Assembly: GCA_022559845.1 (NCBI GenBank)
Contig: CM040121.1
Location: 512,286,566 to 512,350,565, forward strand
Source of the DNA: Amorphophallus konjac
Lineage: Eukaryota; Streptophyta; Magnoliopsida; Alismatales; Araceae
DNA: 64,000 bases
Direction of reading: 5' to 3'
Shown piece by piece: positions 46,501 through 54,881 of the stretch (positions are counted from its first letter, which is position 1; each line of letters begins with the position of its first letter). The notes under the pieces were generated by a model. The model saw only the letters and a list, made by a program, of their open reading frames with translations, made no database searches and was not told the origin of the DNA. The position numbers and the translations under genes are program-made.

Positions 46501-48327
46501 CTCGGCCAACTTCATGTCTATCATCTGCTCGAGCATCAACCGGCTGACTGCCGCCGGGTCGACTGGGCTCGGGTAGAAATGAGCGGGCTGTGCGCTCGGG
46601 GTGGCTACCACGGTCGCTCGGAGGGCCATGGGGGACCCTTGTGAAGGCGGAGCCTGTGGCGGGGTCACCCCTGTGGAATGTGCTTGTTGCGGGGGCGTGC
46701 CCCCGAGAGGATCGAGGGTTGCCGGAAGGGCGGCCTCTGAAGACTGGCCCCTGTCCCTGGGTACTTCGGGTATAACCTCGGTCTGCCAGGACATCGGGGG
46801 AGGTGCGTCCCGCTCACTTAGCTGCTTCTTGAGTGACTCGATTTCCTGCTGGAATCGTTGTATCATGAGCAGCATTGTGGGGTCAGCTGTGGGAAGACTA
46901 GGCATGCCCCCTGTCTCTTCGGCCGGGGCGTCCTCGGATGATGTCGAGGGTCCGCCACTCGTGTCGCCGGTGGTGACCACATTGGCCGTGAGGGCTGCAA
47001 GGGGCTCTTCAGGTAGGGCCCCTTCGGCGCCTGTGGGTGTCGCGCCGCCTGCCGCTCTCCTTCTTCTGGTAAGGGGTCCCGGCCTGGTGGCTATTCTGGC
47101 CAATTCTTCCGGGTCGGTGGGTAAGGCCCCATACCGACCATGAACTCCTGCCATATTGCAGGTGAATGTCTGCCATTTCTTATTCTTATTTTTTTTCGAC
47201 GCCCTCCGGGACGGTCCTCCTGGGAATGTCAGCCTGTCGAAGACCGACCGTCGGGGTGGCGCTTCCTCCCGTACAGGGGACTGGCGCGGCTCTTCCGGGC
47301 TGGCCCTCGACTCCATGCTAGGTGCGGGCTCCCCCCTTTCTTCCTGGGAGGCGGAGGCCATTGCCCCCAGTAGTCTCTGGCGGCCAGCGGGGGTGCTACC
47401 CGGGCCTCGGAGGTAATTTCTCATGGCCTGCTCGATCCCTTCCCACTCCTGGTCTGGAAGAGCAAGCTGTGGTTGCATATCGGTGACAACGACAGGAGGG
47501 GAGTAGGCCGTGAGAGCCGGGCGGGCGGCATTGTGCCGGCGCCCTCGGCGACGGCGATGAACATCCTCGGACGGCACCAGGATGACAGGTGCCGGTCGGA
47601 GAGTGGGGGTCACTACCTCAACCCTGTCATGGCGTCGGGCCCTCCTGGGGCGGAAGATGCTGGGCCCTGCCTGGGCGGGTGCGTTGGGCTGGGTCTCCTT
47701 AGGCACCCAGACTTGCTTCAGTTTAGCCGGCCTGTGACCCGGCGTCCTCTTTGGTGCTACGACCGGGGCTGTGGGCCTCGTCTTCTCCTTCAGCTTAGCC
47801 AGTCCTTCAAAGGAGTTGCGGACTGGAACGGTTGGGATGATGCGGTCCGGTGTCACCTGGGACCTCTGCCCGTCTAGGCGGACTCGGAGGGCCCCAATCG
47901 TCATGGACTTCCTGGAGTTGGAGGCGCGACGCCCTGATCCGGCGCTGGTGTTGCTTCTCCGGAGCCTTCTCCGGTGGGATGTCGACCCTTGGTGGAACGG
48001 GCCGGTAGTTTGGTGCACGTGGTGCACGTTGCAGCTGAGCGTCGTTGTGTGGACGCTATTGTTGTCTTCGGCCACAGCTCGGCCGGCGGCAGCTTCGACG
48101 GCTCCCGGAGCGGGAGCGTTGGTTTGAGGCTCCTCGGGCGTTTCCACGTCGAGGATCTGGACGAAGGCTACCCCCAGGAAGTTGGGGAAACCCACGGTGG
48201 GAGGGAAGCTCCCGAAAGTGAGGGGTACCGCCAGGTAGCCACCTCGCACGTGATTCTCCACAACCTCAGGGCTGCAGATGACACCCATTGTCGGCTCCAT
48301 GATGCCTCTCTCTTTACTTTTCTGCAT
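43597..48327 (-). CDS. E3 gag and protease, with a long N-terminal extension
   Basis: A 1576-residue frame from ATG at 48327 to UAG at 43597-43599. The first 620 residues or so are Pro/Ala/Arg-rich with low complexity. The retrotransposon gag domain follows (about 620-790: LPKFEKFNGQGSPREHI, LKFFGSTLTGLAFEWYSGL, SALDYIKRWRNLSMRCK). The knuckle-like CLYHRVLGHTLEDCYVFKD lies near 905, then a long acidic and basic linker with KKKKKRRPRGKKKK. The protease core VLIDPGAAVNILP is near 1430, followed by GFNQKCEVPMG and LLGRPWLHQ. The protease active site is DPG, common in Tat elements. Gag forms the particle and protease cleaves the polyprotein. UAG follows a KKKMESGG tail right after protease. Confidence 0.85.
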   Translation of the reverse strand: MQKSKERGIMEPTMGVICSPEVVENHVRGGYLAVPLTFGSFPPTVGFPNFLGVAFVQILDVETPEEPQTNAPAPGAVEAAAGRAVAEDNNSVHTTTLSCNVHHVHQTTGPFHQGSTSHRRRLRRSNTSAGSGRRASNSRKSMTIGALRVRLDGQRSQVTPDRIIPTVPVRNSFEGLAKLKEKTRPTAPVVAPKRTPGHRPAKLKQVWVPKETQPNAPAQAGPSIFRPRRARRHDRVEVVTPTLRPAPVILVPSEDVHRRRRGRRHNAARPALTAYSPPVVVTDMQPQLALPDQEWEGIEQAMRNYLRGPGSTPAGRQRLLGAMASASQEERGEPAPSMESRASPEEPRQSPVREEAPPRRSVFDRLTFPGGPSRRASKKNKNKKWQTFTCNMAGVHGRYGALPTDPEELARIATRPGPLTRRRRAAGGATPTGAEGALPEEPLAALTANVVTTGDTSGGPSTSSEDAPAEETGGMPSLPTADPTMLLMIQRFQQEIESLKKQLSERDAPPPMSWQTEVIPEVPRDRGQSSEAALPATLDPLGGTPPQQAHSTGVTPPQAPPSQGSPMALRATVVATPSAQPAHFYPSPVDPAAVSRLMLEQMIDMKLAERGDGDRTPFDVYRVPYPAHYAARKLPAGVTKLPKFEKFNGQGSPREHIAYYVNVMGDLAADEAYLLKFFGSTLTGLAFEWYSGLPPGSVADWPDMQKKFKERFYVAEREVTMAELYATRQKNDESALDYIKRWRNLSMRCKRPPHQEDAVQICMQNLKKEILERMIGTEVKTFDRLNNVVAEIEAFLARYSSTPAMSSQRARQAEKKPAPPEVHALDFQAFEKQKEKAKGAANPPPPRTTERREGPSLREKMRNKLYSFSRDKSKLLFEWATSYNKITLPEPKRPGDSKKKDDPRFCLYHRVLGHTLEDCYVFKDVIESLIRDGELDMGEHKVDPPQPHELPSIASSVSMISLYQELPEEWAKACARATYETFIMAPAQDQEGWQTAPGKTRKARASRPTPGIHSRVAAPLPAPLPINPVCHDTPPRLVMRRPTHNKKSSAPLRMHKKTSPAVERLQAIVDGLEDYEQSEIQPVELKEYVPWTEFESLELAPGTEADADKEPPLWGEPPQEQPPAAAGKKKKKRRPRGKKKKEVVFACNTLSALFDTALSLEEKEGEPPHEPAEVNQAEASTSQHATRSGRKWGRPPQDNLNIMHRGERPYQVPEPEVRGTEIPPPSDLYPGGTKSQSTPSFAEFLSARAGRRVHPQGSVATSEASIPQALPAATPVQPEEEFSGTPNLAEFMRAAEEARPTPPAQQAVAEPTKQASPDPASQFQDEGRRSKPEEMKLLKVRAAERIVRHLKKIPTRFTVWEMLSLNEETRQAIITALQTPAHLEACLAEIPPEVAVAFTEDDMLLPTCSHNRPLYMKGQLNGQPINRVLIDPGAAVNILPYRVYQKHYFDVHLVEVKNVKIVGFNQKCEVPMGVAEFNLTFDDFTTKVQFHVINSNTSYKALLGRPWLHQNRVVPSTLHQCIKYPCEGKEVRIFVDLHPFEVFECHLSDANLYLEKAKQAPQVIQNKGKKKMESGG

Positions 48328-49339
48328 TTAAGAAGATAACGCAGTTAGTATTACAAGAAGGGGGCTGTGGGGCCCCTAATTTCGGCAAAGAGATGAAGGG
48401 TGGATGGGTCCCACCGGGCGTGCCAGAGTTGTGGACGCACTTTCCGTTAAACTGTGGTTCCGGGTTCGTCTGTTGGTTTTATTAAGTGCGTGGGCGTGCC
48501 AGTCACCGGAGTGACAATTTATTTGGGCTCCGAAGAGCCCATGGTGCGCTCGATCTGACTTTGTCAGACGGTTGTGTGGTTCCTGTCGGGACCGAATCCC
48601 GTCGCGCCATGAAGGTCACGACGTCATTTACATCCCTCATACGAGGGAATACCCTTGATTAATTGCCGAAATTAGAGGCCCTGCGGCCGAAAAGAATAAT
48701 ACTAATTATGCGAGAGAGATAGGGATGGGTCACACTGAAGGTGGTATTAAGGCCATAAACTGTCGACTGTGTTGGCCACTCGTAGACCTTTTGTATTCGG
48801 ACACAAGTCCGTGGCATCGTCATAATGAGAAAACTGAGGTAGATCCCTCCAAATGTCTGCCGAGCATATGGCAATTTCAATGAGGATTCGGAAGGTGTCC
48901 GGAAAGAGAAAACAAATCCGGTCCGATTAGGATGTCGGCCCGAGGTTAGATCAAAGCCCGGCCATATCGGGGGAATTCCCGAGACTCGGGCTCGACCTAG
49001 AGGGGCAACGTTGTTGTTCCTTTTGCCCCGGGTCCCGGGGAGAGAGCGGGCTGCGGCGTGGGCATTAGCGTCTTTTATCTAGAGCTTTCTAGGTTATACC
49101 TTCTGGGATTTCTGATTTGATGTTTACTATTTATTCGTGCCTTTGTCCGGGATGACTTCTCTTCTTCTATGCATGATTATTCTTATTATTATTATTGGTT
49201 TATTATTTATTTTTTATTACCCCTCCCGCCTCTTTTATTATGATCAATATTGCGCATTTGGAGTTCTTTAGTTAACGTCATTTTTATTGATTTATTTGCT
49301 ATTGTTGATGCCCTTATCGTGATGTATATATGCATGCAT

Positions 49340-49500
49340 GTAGTGTGCCGGCGAAGGAGAGACGGGAGTGTACCGCTGGGTATTGGGTGTACCGCTGGGT
49401 GGCGAAGGGGTGTACCGGTGAGGGCTGCAAAGGGCGTACCGCTGGAGGCCAAAGGAGCGTACCGCTGGAGAGTGTATCGGTGAAGGAGGGGGAGTGATAT
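49340..49500. repeat. GTACCGCTGG-type short repeats, array 1
   Basis: At least five GTGTACCGCTGG/GCGTACCGCTGG/GTGTACCGGTGA copies spaced about 20-25 bp. Confidence 0.8.
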
Positions 49501-50035
49501 AAAGTCTATACGTTCCCCAGGCTCGAAGTCTATACGTTGCCGAGCCCAAAGTCCGTACACTGGAGCAGAGTGGAGCAAAGCCTACGCGTTGCAATTTGGA
49601 GTCTGTACGTCGACTGGCCCGGAGTCTGTACACTGGCCAAGTCTATACATCGGAGTGTGGAGTCTATACACTGCCCAAGTCTATACGCTGGATAAGTCTA
49701 TACATTGGGGGTGTGAAGTCTATACGCTGGATGCTCAAAGTCTATACATTGCCCAGCATAAAGTCTGTACGTTGGTGTGTGAAGTCTATACACTACCCAA
49801 AGTCTATACACTGGTTACCATGAAGTCTGTACGTTGGCTGGCTCAAGTCTATACGCTGGATAAGCCTATACATTGCCCAGCATAAAGTCTGTACGTTGGT
49901 GTGTGAAGTCTATACACTGCCCAAGTCTATACACTGGCCACCATGAAGTCTGTACGTTGGGATACGAAGTCTATACGCTGGATGCTCAAAGTCTATACAT
50001 TGCCCAGCATAAAGTCTGTACGTCTGTACGTGAGT
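49500..50035. repeat. AGTCTATACGCTGG-type short repeats
   Basis: About 25 copies of AGTC(T)(A/G)TAC(A/G)(C/T)TG followed by GCC or GAT, spaced 20-30 bp. Variants are AGTCTATACACTGCCC, AGTCTGTACGTTGG and AGTCTATACGCTGGAT. A larger unit seems partly duplicated: stretches at 49735-49800 and 49865-49925 are nearly the same, and again near 49985-50020. Confidence 0.85.
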
Positions 50036-50215
50036 GTGCCGCTGGGGGGCTCAGGGGGAGTGTGCCGCTGAAGGGTTGAAAGGGGGAGTGTACCGCTGAA
50101 GGGTTGAAAGGGGTGTACCGCTGAAGGCCAAGGGAGCGTGCCGCTGAAGGCCAATGAGGGCGTGCCGCTGAGGGCCAAAGGGGGCGTACCGCTGAAGGTC
50201 AATGGGGCGTGAGGG
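50030..50215. repeat. GTGCCGCTGAAGG-type short repeats, array 2
   Basis: Seven or eight copies of (G/C)GTGCCGCTG or GTACCGCTG followed by AAGG(C/G), 23-28 bp apart. Confidence 0.85.
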
Positions 50216-50711
50216 TGGAGGCTCGATCGGTTTTTCGATTATTTGTTTTAAGGCTTTTCTTTTCTTCTTATCTTAACTTTCGTGTGGTTTTATATAAAAC
50301 TCCTCCCGTGTTTTGTTCTCTTTGCTCGGTTCGATCTCTTTTCTTGTGGGTCGGAGGCTCGGGCTGCCGGGTGGTTAGTTAGCTCGGTTCAGTTCTCGTC
50401 GTGATGCCGGCAATGGTTTGATGAGTTGGAAGGTTTCGTCAGTTATCTTGCTTGTTTGTTGCCTCCTTTTGCCTTTTTTAATTGTTTATTAGTTTCTCAC
50501 AAAAAATTCGGCAGCATTTCCCCTTGACCCGGGGCGTAAGGGAGATACAGGGAACGCGCCCACATGATGTGGCGGAACTCGACAACTGGAGGTGGGCCCC
50601 CGGGGGGGCAACACCTTTATAGAGACTCGGAAAACGCGAAGGAGAACGACAGACCGAAGACATCTAAGGGACCTGGACTGGGACTGGACAAGGAGTAAGC
50701 TGAGGGACTGA

Positions 50712-50950
50712 AGGGCGTGCCGCTGAGGGCTGAACAGGGGGTGTGCCGCTGAGGGCTGAACAGGGGGTGTGCCGCTGAAGGCTGAACAGGGTGTGCCGCT
50801 GAAGGCTGAACAGGGTGTGCCGCTGAAGGCCAAGGGTGGGCGCACCGCTGAATGCTGATCTGGGCGTGCCGCTGAGGGCTGATCTGGGCGTGCCGTTGAG
50901 GGCTGGAAAGGCGTGCCGGCCAAAGGCCGGAAAGGTGCACCGCTGAGAGG
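50712..50950. repeat. GTGCCGCTGAGGGCTGA-type repeats, array 3
   Basis: About nine units of GTGCCGCTGAGGGCTGAACA with a 24-28 bp step. Confidence 0.85.
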
Positions 50951-51924
50951 CTTAAAAGGGGTGTTAGCAACTGGGGGGTACTTGATGGCTGTTCAGGAAA
51001 AGAGGAATAAAGATGGGGGGGATTTCAAGGCCGGGAGTGACCCATTAGTAACTGGGTGGTTGGGAGGAAAGAAGGGTACCTCCCCTTCTCCTCAAGCTCG
51101 GGAACACGGTAGATGGCCATAGAAGGGAATGAGTGAGGAGCTCACGGAGCCAAGGCCAACAGAAGGGGGGAACCTACATCGACGTGGAGGACCCTAAAGA
51201 CGCCGGAGGAATAAGGAGACAGAGGGAGGAACGGATTGTCCGTCAGAAAAGCCCGCAAAGCCTAGCCTAAAACATCGAAGATCGAAAAGAAACCCGGAGA
51301 GGGTGGTTTTCATTCATGAGAATCAAGAGGGCGAGGCCCTTCATACATATGGCAAAAGCAAACTCCCCAAATGGGGCCATGGACAAGAGTAAGAAAGACC
51401 AAGAACGCCAGGAGGAATGGGATACAAGAGGGAAGAAGACATCCGGGCCTAAGACATCGGCCGCTATCCACAACCCTTTCCCCCAATACAACAAGCTCTC
51501 TCTCTCTCTTACTCTTGTTTCTTCCCGGTGGCCGTCGGACGGAGCTCAGGCCGGGAGGGCCTCTTCTTCTCTTCTTTCTCCGGCGTGTGTTGTGTGTCTC
51601 CCCGTCTGTCTCCGTGCGTCTGCCTCCTCCTTCGCCCTCCTTCTTCTTCCGTTCTCCTCTTCCTCTGCCTCTCTCCGTCCCTCTCTGTCTGTTCGTCCCT
51701 CTCTGTGTCGAAAGCAGGGGTCTTTTATACTACGGGCCGCCGGAGCCTTCGAGCACGGCCGTCGAAGGTGGGAAGTGGATTGTGATCATGGGGTTTGACC
51801 TGCCCCATCCTGGGTGTCAGTGGGGTAGGCTACGTGGCCCAACGATCAGCTGCCACCTCAGACGGCTCCACTGCGCGCCAAGTATGCGTAGGGTATGGGC
51901 TTCACGTCGTCCGTTGAAAAGCTT

Positions 51925-52385
51925 CACCGCTGTGCCGCTGGCGAGCTGAAGAGGCGTGCCACTGGAGAGCCAAAACGGCGTGCCGTTGAAGCCCCTAAAG
52001 GCGTGCCGTTGAACAGCCTGAAGGGCGTGCCGCTGAGGCCCCTGCAGGCGTGCCGCTGAAGGCCTGCTGAGGGCGTGCCGCTGAGGCCCCTGCAGGGCGT
52101 GCCGCTGAGGCCCCTGCAGGGCGTGCCGCTGAAGACCTGCTGAGGGCGTGCCGCTGAAGACCCATTGGGGCGTGCCGCTGGGAGGCCCCCCCCAGGGGGT
52201 GTACCGCTGGAGCCACCCCCCGGGGTGTGCCGCTGAGCACCCCAGGGGGTGTGCCGCTGAGCACCCCAGGGGGTGTGCCGCTGGGACCCTGAAGGGGCGT
52301 GCCGCTGGAGCTCCACCAGGGCATGCCGTTGAGGCCCCTTGGGGGCTGGGCGTGCCGCTGAAGGGCTCCCCACGGGGCGTGTATT
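51925..52385. repeat. GCGTGCCGCTGA-type repeats, array 4
   Basis: About eighteen units of GCGTGCCGCTGAGGCCCCTG and relatives with a 22-28 bp step, reaching to within 200 bp of the PBS. Confidence 0.85.
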
Positions 52386-52560
52386 CGGGGCCCGTTCTGA
52401 GCCCGTTGCGAGCATGAGTCACGGCCCGTTTGATTTCCTTTGGGGCCCACGGACTGTGGGGCCCTTTGTGCTTGATTTCTCCGGGGTTTCTTCACTCGGC
52501 GTCGTTGTTGATGCGGGGCCGAGCGGGACATTTGGATGTGCAATTTTCGGTGTCCACAAG

Positions 52561-52579
52561 GTCCCACCGTGATCGCCAA
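52561..52579 (-). other. Putative primer-binding site of E3
   Basis: Two or three bases inside the LTR end the minus strand reads TTGGCGATCACGGTGGGAC. It resembles the TGGCG-starting PBS of Tat/Athila elements; the exact tRNA was not determined. Confidence 0.6.
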
Positions 52580-52581
52580 TT

Positions 52582-53915
52582 TGTAGATCGGATTAAAAAT
52601 CCTCAAATACCAGGGAGTGAAAAATAAATAACCATGATGATAACATGTATAAGATGTGATAAAGAATATAGCACGAGGTGCTAAAGGGGAGTTGTGATCG
52701 CCAGAGGGTTTACCTCAATAAAAAGAAATGAGATCGCATGTACCTAGTGAAAAGTGGGATGCGGGATGAATGTGGGTCTCCTCCTCCAACTCCAATCGGC
52801 CGGCCGATGAAGTGGGTTTTCTCGATTGATTACCTTGTAAAAGAAGACAATGAAAAACAAGGAAAAGAGAAGGGGATCAGCCAAAGTGCAATAGTATCAG
52901 TCAAGAGCCAACATAAAAATGATGAAAAGACATCAACATGCGCACCTTCTTTTTTTGTTTTGTAAACCCCTAGCAGAGAACTAGGGAAGAATATGATATG
53001 CTAAATGCGGTAAAAGAACTAACGACAGGTAACAATAGTGATGATAAGAATGTGATGAACAACAGACAAGCTATATATATATATCGCCCTGCTCTCCCTG
53101 ACAAGAGTAAAGGGAACCGGGAAGACGCTGAACGGATGCAGAGGGATGAAGAAAAATCAATGCTCGAAGGAGGAAGCTCTGCGTGCTTGCTTGATAACTC
53201 ACGTCTTAACCTATAAATGCTCAGGGTGCCTATTGAATACTTAAAATCTTCAACCTCTGTTACGAGCGAATGAAGTTTTCTTTTATAGTTTCAATCGGAT
53301 GTGATCAAACAAGGAAATGATAAGAATAGGTAATGAGGCATCCAAGGAAGGATTAAGATCGAGCAAGAGTCCAAGGATAGCAGGGAACTGTGGGGGAAAG
53401 ATGGAGAAAAAAAGGACTCTGGAGTGAAAACACGCCTTGCGTCAGGGCGTCTTTTTATGAATTGACGACCTGCACAGAGGCGTTTCTTGAAACACGACCT
53501 AGTAAAGGCCGTTTCTTCCTGGGTTTAATTTTGGAAATGAAAACTTCCTCCGTTTGGAAACTGAGATAACACGCCTGCGAAAACGGCGTTTCTTCAAAAC
53601 ACGCCCTGAGGAAAGGCGTTACTCAGAAAAAGCCTTTTATTTTGAAAATAGATAATTCCAGAAATTAAAGGATAATACCAGGAATTGACGCCCTTACATA
53701 CGGTCGTCCTTTCTTTTAAAACGCCTTATCACAGGTCGTTACTTTATCAAGTAACGCCCTTAGTCAAGTCGTGATTCACAAAAATGCAGGAAAAATGTAG
53801 AAAACTCATGAAAAATAGAAAAACTTTATATTATAGGAATATTGAAGTCCACTTGGGGCGTTTACATAATAACATGAGATTTGATCAACAAAATGTCAAT
53901 TTTGGCGTGTCTACA
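52582..53915 (-). mobile_element. 5' LTR of E3 (1334 bp)
   Basis: The ends are TGTAGATC at 52582 and GTGTCTACA at 53915, an inverted TGTAGA/TCTACA pair, with the PBS just outside the left end. On the minus strand a TATA-like CTATAAAAG lies near 53285. The region 53440-53770 has repeated CG(C/T)CCTT...GGCGT(T)TCTT motifs. The matching 3' LTR was not found in the window. Confidence 0.75.
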
Positions 53916-54655
53916 CTTAAGACCGCCCAAGACCTAAAATCCGTTCAAATTCGGCTAACCCGGCCCAACCCGGTAAAATCTGTGTGACCCGGACGGGTTA
54001 GAGACATATTTTCTATTTTTAATTTCTTATCATTAGTTTAAGTTTTAATTTTAATTTAATCTTTTGACATTATCATTTAATGATATTAACGAAGGATTAA
54101 TATAACTTTTAAAAGTTGAAAGGACATAGGCTGTAACCTTCCAACTTCTAATCTTTCTAATTCTAATTTATTCCCAACATGAGTACGGTCTGCATAACAA
54201 CAGAAGGAAGAATATGAAGACCCGAGAATACTCATAGAGGGGGATGAAGATAAAGAATAAGATGTGAAGGCCCATTGACATATGAAAATTTAGATGAAGA
54301 AAAAAATTGACTTCACGCATCATGAAACTTTTGTTTTATGAGATACTAATTGTAGTTGATAGATTGTCATATATAATGTTTATTTAATATATTTTTATTC
54401 TTTTTTAGGATTATCTTAGTGATTGTTTAATGAATTTATTTTTATCTTTATAATATATGTTAAAGTGTATCTTTCGTATTTCTAACTTAAGATATATTAA
54501 AGTTCTATGATGATAAAGAATATTGATATTTCATGTTCTAATATTACGGATTACGCGTTAACCCGAATAATTAAATCTTGACCCACTAATTAACTTAACT
54601 AGCTCAAAATCCAGATCGAGTTTTAAAATATTGATTATAACCTCAGTGGAATGCT
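53916..54655. other. AT-rich intergenic region upstream of the P450 gene
   Basis: No gene seen. Short ACCCG/CGGGT motifs near 53955-54000 and again near 54555-54585 hint at the ends of a small non-autonomous DNA transposon, but I could not define its termini. Confidence 0.4.
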
Positions 54656-54658
54656 TAA

Positions 54659-54666
54659 TATATATA
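54659..54666 (+). promoter_or_regulatory. Probable TATA box of the CYP86-type gene
   Basis: TATATATA in TTAATATATATACACATGG, about 205 bp before the chosen start codon. It is the best core-promoter match in the proximal upstream region. Confidence 0.5.
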
Positions 54667-54825
54667 CACATGGGAAGGGCAGCCAGCGTGACATTGCTCT
54701 CCATCTCTCTGGTACTGTTTGAATCTTTTCAGAAACCAACCGTACGTCAATGGAGTTGTTGCAGTCATAACCCTAAACCCTAATTAACACCGCGCCCCCA
54801 CAATTATCCTCATTAATCTTCCCTT

Positions 54826-54881
54826 GTACCACAGCAATGGTGTCCTAGCTCACTCCCTACGTACCACAGCAATGGTGTCCT
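54826..54881 (+). repeat. Direct duplication carrying the start codon; creates a 3-codon upstream ORF
   Basis: The 21-bp sequence at 54826-54846 recurs exactly at 54861-54881, a 35-bp step. Both contain ACAGCAATGGTGTCCT. In the first copy ATG-GTG-TCC is followed by TAG (54837-54848), a minimal upstream ORF. In the second the same codons continue into the P450. Confidence 0.9.

Larger units (their letters stand above)
48328..52560 (-). other. E3 4.2-kb untranslated leader, repeat-rich
   Basis: Between the PBS and the gag ATG there is no recognisable gene. The leader holds several arrays of short motifs (listed separately), pyrimidine-rich blocks near 51490-51720, and scattered T-rich stretches (49180-49220). 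A leader this long is at the upper end even for Ogre-type elements. Confidence 0.65.

Noticed and set aside
51817..52606. Minus-strand frames rich in SGTP/QRHAL repeats
   Set aside because: They come from the GTGCCGCTG leader repeats and shift frame between units; no protein domain is seen.
54824..54871. Extension of the P450 N-terminus upstream of 54872
   Set aside because: The in-frame upstream codons contain no ATG; the earlier ATG at 54837 is in another frame and stops after three codons.
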